From Candidatus Obscuribacterales bacterium (GTDB lineage: Bacteria > Cyanobacteriota > Vampirovibrionia > Obscuribacterales > Obscuribacteraceae), in assembly GCA_019637435.1 (NCBI GenBank), contig JAHBVO010000002.1, forward strand, positions 124,001-188,000: 64,000 bases of DNA, written 5' to 3'. Position 1 is the stretch's first letter, and each line of letters opens with the position of its first letter. The position numbers and the translations under genes were made by a program. Under the pieces are notes generated by a model. The model saw only the letters and a program-made list of their open reading frames with translations. It was not told the origin of the DNA and made no database searches. This document shows positions 60,984 to 64,000 of this stretch, in pieces.

Positions 60984-62066
60984 TTAGCCGACCGGTTGCA
61001 GTGCGTGGATGCTGACTTGCGCCGCCACTTGCTTTGCTATTTCAATGAACACCTGAGAGACCGGCGAATCAGGCTTGCATGCCACGACGGGCTCTCCCTG
61101 GTCGCCGCCTTCGCGAACGCTGATGTCGATTGGAACTTCACCGAGGAATGGCACGCCATATTCTTCGGCCATGCGCTTGCCGCCGCCGTGACCGAAGATC
61201 TCGAATCTTTCGGAGGAACCTGGCGGCTGGAAGTAGCTCATGTTTTCAATGAAACCGAGGACCGGAACGTTCATTTGTCTGAACATCGCGAGCCCTTTCT
61301 GTCCGTCAAGCAGCGCGACTTCTTGCGGCGTGGTGACGATGACTCCGCCGGACATGTCGGTCGCTTGAACCATTGAAAGCTGTGCATCACCCGTGCCTGG
61401 CGGCATGTCGACGATCAAATAATCGAGTTCGCCCCATTCCACATCGCGGAGGAATTGTCTGATCGCTTTGTCGAGCATTGGTCCACGCCAGATTAGAGGC
61501 GTGTCTTTGGCTACGAAAAATGCCATAGACATGCATTTGATTCCGTAATTCTCGGCTGGAATGATCAGCTCATCTTTTGCTTTGGGTTGATAGTCACCGA
61601 CGCCGAGCATGAGCGGGCAGTTTGGACCGGTGATATCCGAGTCGAGGATGCCGACCTTGGCGCCGAGATGCTTGAGTGCGGCTGCCAGGTTGATTGATAC
61701 GGTCGTTTTTCCGACCCCGCCCTTGCCTGATGTGACGGCAATTATATGTTTAACGCCTTTGATCGGCTCCTTTTCAGAAATCTTGGCGCGACCTGTAACT
61801 TGCGCGTCGGTTTCCATGCTGATTTCTTCAACGCCTGGAATTGCCTTCACTGCTTCGCGGCAATCTGTCTCAATCTTTTCTTTGAGCGGGCATGCCGGCG
61901 TCGTCAAAGTGAGTTTGAAGTGAACTTTCTTTCCTTCGACCTTGATGTCCGAAATCATATTGAGCGTGACGATGTCGATATGAAGATCCGGATCCAAAAC
62001 CGTAGAGAGCGCCTTTTTGACGTCCTCCGCTGTTACCTTGCTGCCTTTGCTCGTTCCAAAAATCAT
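60984..62066 (-). CDS. mrp: Mrp/ApbC iron-sulfur carrier ATPase
   Basis: A 360-residue protein. ATG 62066 (MIFGTSKGSK) follows GTGAGGC at good spacing. The N-terminal MIP18/DUF59 domain (about 8-95, KKALSTVLDPDLHIDIVTLN and TPACPLKEKI) is followed by the deviant Walker A SGKGGVGKTT and DSDITGPNCPLMLG. DMPPGTGDAQLS and the bridging-cluster segment with GFIENMSYF follow; this last usually carries a CxxC, which is not present here. It handles iron-sulfur clusters for target apoproteins; QueG, encoded elsewhere in this window, is an iron-sulfur enzyme. Confidence 0.93.
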   Translation of the reverse strand: MIFGTSKGSKVTAEDVKKALSTVLDPDLHIDIVTLNMISDIKVEGKKVHFKLTLTTPACPLKEKIETDCREAVKAIPGVEEISMETDAQVTGRAKISEKEPIKGVKHIIAVTSGKGGVGKTTVSINLAAALKHLGAKVGILDSDITGPNCPLMLGVGDYQPKAKDELIIPAENYGIKCMSMAFFVAKDTPLIWRGPMLDKAIRQFLRDVEWGELDYLIVDMPPGTGDAQLSMVQATDMSGGVIVTTPQEVALLDGQKGLAMFRQMNVPVLGFIENMSYFQPPGSSERFEIFGHGGGKRMAEEYGVPFLGEVPIDISVREGGDQGEPVVACKPDSPVSQVFIEIAKQVAAQVSIHALQPVG

Positions 62067-62193
62067 AGCTGCCTCACGTAACCGCACGAATAAAATGCCA
62101 AAACGACTTTTGCCGAACTTGTTTGAAGTTGGCTCGCCTCAGTCGTTGCATTTTTAATAATAGATCATGAATACAGGAACTACGCAGGCGTAA

Positions 62194-63384
62194 TCAAATA
62201 TTCATGTGCGATACACGAGTCAATTCGGCGCTCGCGACGCCCGTGTCCGGGTGCTGGCTGCCCAATAGAGCCTTGCGGATTGTCAAACAATTCGTCAATG
62301 CGCTCGCTGCTTTCTTGTAATCTTTCTGGGCATCGTACAGCTTGCCAAGGTATTCGTAGGTGTCTGCAACGTCTTTGTGATTTCGCGGTAATCTGGCTAG
62401 TTGTATCTTCAACGCTGATTGCAAGTAGCGATCGGCGCTTTTGTAGTCGCCCTCGTTGAGAGCAATTGCGCCGAGACCAGTGAGGCTCTTAGCGACAAGC
62501 GGGTGATTGGGACCCAGCTTCTTTTCCCGCACGGCCAGTGCTTGTTTAAACAACGGCAATGCTTCCGCTTCCCTTCCGGTAACTCGGTATAAACCTGCTA
62601 GATCGTTTAAATCAGTAGCCGTATCCGGATGTGTGGCGCCGAGCGCTGCCATGTCCATTTCCAAAGCGCGTTTATAGCAACTCTCGGCTTCTTTGTATTT
62701 ACCTGTGTCTCGATATATCGTTCCCATGTTGATGAGAATGCTGGAAGTGGCGACGTCATTTTTACCAAGCGCTTTTTCCTTCAGGGCAAGCGCTTCTCTG
62801 TAGTACTTGTTTGCTTCCTCAAATCGACCGGTGTCTCGGTAGACTTTTGCCAACCCGTTTAGAAAGGCGGCACGTCTTGGGTCCTGGGGCTCCTTGATGT
62901 TCTCATCCCAGAGGCGCAAAGCCTTTGTGTAGCAAATTTCCGATTCTTTAAAGTTGGACTGATCGCGAAGAACCAGAGCTAGCCCATTGTAGGCGAGTGG
63001 AATTTCTTTTCGGTTTTTCTTCAACTGGGATTCAGTGGTTTTGACAAGAAATCGAAAGTAGTTTTCCGATCTAGCGTAGTCCGCGGTCACGCGCTTGAGT
63101 TCAGCCATATTGTTGATGGCACTCAAATATCTTGTATCGGCGATACCGTACTTCTCGGAATCAGCGATCGCTTGCCGAAATGATTTTTCTGCTTGAGGGT
63201 AGTTGCCGGCCTCGAAGGCTTGCTTGCCTTCACCGATTGCTGTGTAGAAGGGAACGCTGTCCAGGATGTAAAATCCTGCCACTACTGATGATATCGCGAT
63301 GACGCCTCGTTGATACCACTTGTACTTCTTGCTTTCTACAATTGACTTGAAGATTGCTTGTGCGCGTTTGAGCTTCTCTTTCAT
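62194..63384 (-). CDS. Membrane-anchored TPR protein (kinesin-light-chain-like repeats)
   Basis: A 396-residue protein. ATG 63384 (MKEKLKRAQ) is preferred; a GTG eight codons earlier is possible. One membrane helix near residues 28-45 (GVIAISSVVAGFYIL) is followed by about seven 42-residue TPRs of the kinesin-light-chain type: YYREALALKEKALGKNDVATS, CYKRALEMDMAALGATHPDT, LFKQALAVREKKLGPNHPLV. The repeats are regular in spacing, with the HP motif at the end of each. It would present a TPR solenoid outside the cytoplasm. Partner unknown. Confidence 0.82.
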   Translation of the reverse strand: MKEKLKRAQAIFKSIVESKKYKWYQRGVIAISSVVAGFYILDSVPFYTAIGEGKQAFEAGNYPQAEKSFRQAIADSEKYGIADTRYLSAINNMAELKRVTADYARSENYFRFLVKTTESQLKKNRKEIPLAYNGLALVLRDQSNFKESEICYTKALRLWDENIKEPQDPRRAAFLNGLAKVYRDTGRFEEANKYYREALALKEKALGKNDVATSSILINMGTIYRDTGKYKEAESCYKRALEMDMAALGATHPDTATDLNDLAGLYRVTGREAEALPLFKQALAVREKKLGPNHPLVAKSLTGLGAIALNEGDYKSADRYLQSALKIQLARLPRNHKDVADTYEYLGKLYDAQKDYKKAASALTNCLTIRKALLGSQHPDTGVASAELTRVSHMNI

Positions 63385-63460
63385 GCGAAATCCAATCAAA
63401 AACCGCACGACACGTCGTGAAAGCAGGCTGACTTACGGTTTTTGTACTAAGGTTTTGGAA

Positions 63461-63478
63461 AGGCGGCTAAGTCCGCCT
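63461..63478. terminator. Short hairpin between lysC and the TPR gene
   Basis: A 6-bp stem AGGCGG/CCGCCT (63461-63466 with 63473-63478). On the minus strand it is followed only by TTTCC, so it is at best a weak terminator of the aspartate kinase gene. Confidence 0.4.
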
Positions 63479-63587
63479 GGAACAGACTAAGTGTTGGATT
63501 GGTTGAAGTCAAGCGGGGTAAACCCTGAGGTCGTTCATGTTCAAGAAACCTCTCACAGACAGGCGGGTGATGGTTCAGGGCAGGGCG

Positions 63588-64000
63588 TCATGAAACGCCC
63601 GCTCGCATCGAGTCTGATGCGGCAGCCAGTTGTCGGGACGAATGAGCGCCTACTGTCAGCGGGCTTGTTACAGCAACGCATTCTGTTTCCTCCGGCAGTG
63701 AGATAAATTGGTCATGAAGAAGTTGGGTCGCGCGACTAGAATCGGCTTCATCTATGAGAATTGAAATGGTCGACTCGCTGCTTGAATAGAGTCGCGGTTC
63801 AATTCTTGCGGAATTCAGGGTGGCAATTGCGCGCGAGCGAATCTCAGGTGCATTGCCGATTCCCGCGCCGACGAGACTAACTCTAGTGACGTTCAAATCA
63901 ATGAGAACGTCTTTTGCTCCGCACTGATTTTTCAATTCGTCCAGAATCGTTCTAAAGATTGCTTCATCGGAATATCGCAATGAAAGCTGCACGCAGCGCG
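63588..64000 (-). CDS. lysC: Aspartate kinase, C-terminal ACT domains (gene cut by right edge)
   Basis: The frame is open from the window edge to the stop at 63588, giving the last 137 residues. LNVTRVSLVGAGIG, PEIRSRAIATLNSARI and SSSESTISILIDEADSSRATQLLH form the two ACT-domain units that regulate aspartokinase by lysine or threonine. The usual TSEIKISVVI reads SSESTISILI, and KVSIVGAGM reads RVSLVGAGI. The catalytic domain lies outside the window. A GTG at 63992 could begin an artificial internal start but is not the gene start. The enzyme commits aspartate to lysine, threonine and methionine synthesis. Confidence 0.85.
   Translation of the reverse strand, partial: RCVQLSLRYSDEAIFRTILDELKNQCGAKDVLIDLNVTRVSLVGAGIGNAPEIRSRAIATLNSARIEPRLYSSSESTISILIDEADSSRATQLLHDQFISLPEETECVAVTSPLTVGAHSSRQLAAASDSMRAGVS

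Noticed and set aside
3473..62555. Repeated TTTAAAC-type sequences at several gene ends as a possible HIP1-like element
   Set aside because: My rough tally of about a dozen in 64 kb is close to chance expectation for a 7-mer on both strands, and many simply contain a TAA stop codon.
1..64000. CRISPR arrays, insertion sequences, integrases, attachment sites, toxin-antitoxin pairs
   Set aside because: I found no direct-repeat arrays, transposase or integrase motifs, or paired small toxin genes; the region looks like core chromosome.

Overview
The window is a dense, mostly single-copy bacterial chromosome segment with about 50% GC. I found no phage, transposon, CRISPR array or plasmid marker. 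The gene content points to a diderm, cyanobacteria-related heterotroph, most plausibly Melainabacteria/Vampirovibrionia of the Obscuribacter type. That placement is inference. It rests on an SLH-plus-coiled-coil protein of the cyanobacterial porin kind, a Tic20-like membrane protein, queuosine enzymes, several GGDEF proteins, many secreted low-complexity proteins, and large Ser/Thr kinases fused to leucine-rich repeats. No photosynthesis gene is present.

Layout. 1-4.5 kb: a secreted protein (cut by the left edge) and a Tic20-like protein, an active GAF-GGDEF protein, a zinc-ribbon coiled-coil protein and an M48 peptidase. 5-6.6 kb: a membrane protein with 18 uninterrupted heptads and a small membrane partner. 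6.8-11.2 kb: two Tat-signal proteins (FAD oxidase, beta-propeller) and YggT. 11.3-16.8 kb: thiL, folD, membrane proteins (one of only 53 residues), a GT20 glycosyltransferase and a secreted protein. 17-22.4 kb: an LRV-repeat protein, an SPFH/NAD-kinase-like pair, cinA and a degenerate GGDEF protein. 22.5-25 kb: divergent queA/queG. 25-31.8 kb: a signalling cluster with an LRR protein, two tandem LRR receptor-like kinases and a stand-alone MshEN domain. 31.9-37 kb: secDF, a second degenerate GGDEF protein and an amidohydrolase. 37.2-42 kb: yceD-rpmF-plsX-fabH-fabD and a TPR-like gene. 42.3-48.9 kb: a HAD phosphatase, a repeat-rich secreted protein, a saccharopine-dehydrogenase-like protein, a third LRR kinase and a Gln-rich secreted protein. 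49.3-57.8 kb: cell-surface functions (sialate O-acetylesterase-like, SLH protein, inositol-monophosphatase family, orphan histidine kinase, START-like protein, MBOAT/SGNH O-acetylation pair). 58-64 kb: rplY, tRNA-Gln, recN, mrp, a TPR protein and the 3' part of an aspartate kinase gene.

The strongest candidate for something undescribed is a cysteine-rich module with a nearly invariant S-[ILF]-T-Q-W-I core. It occurs twice at the N-terminus of each of the three LRR kinases (26.6, 29.1 and 48.3 kb). In the third kinase the first copy is readable only if translation starts upstream of the obvious GTG, at a non-standard codon. Other leads are the SPFH plus NAD-kinase-like pair whose GGDG motif has become GQDG, the 18-heptad protein, the free-standing MshEN domain, and the SLH protein without a porin barrel. 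Several start codons were moved from the longest reading frame because a ribosome binding site or signal peptide argues for an internal start; this is stated in each entry.
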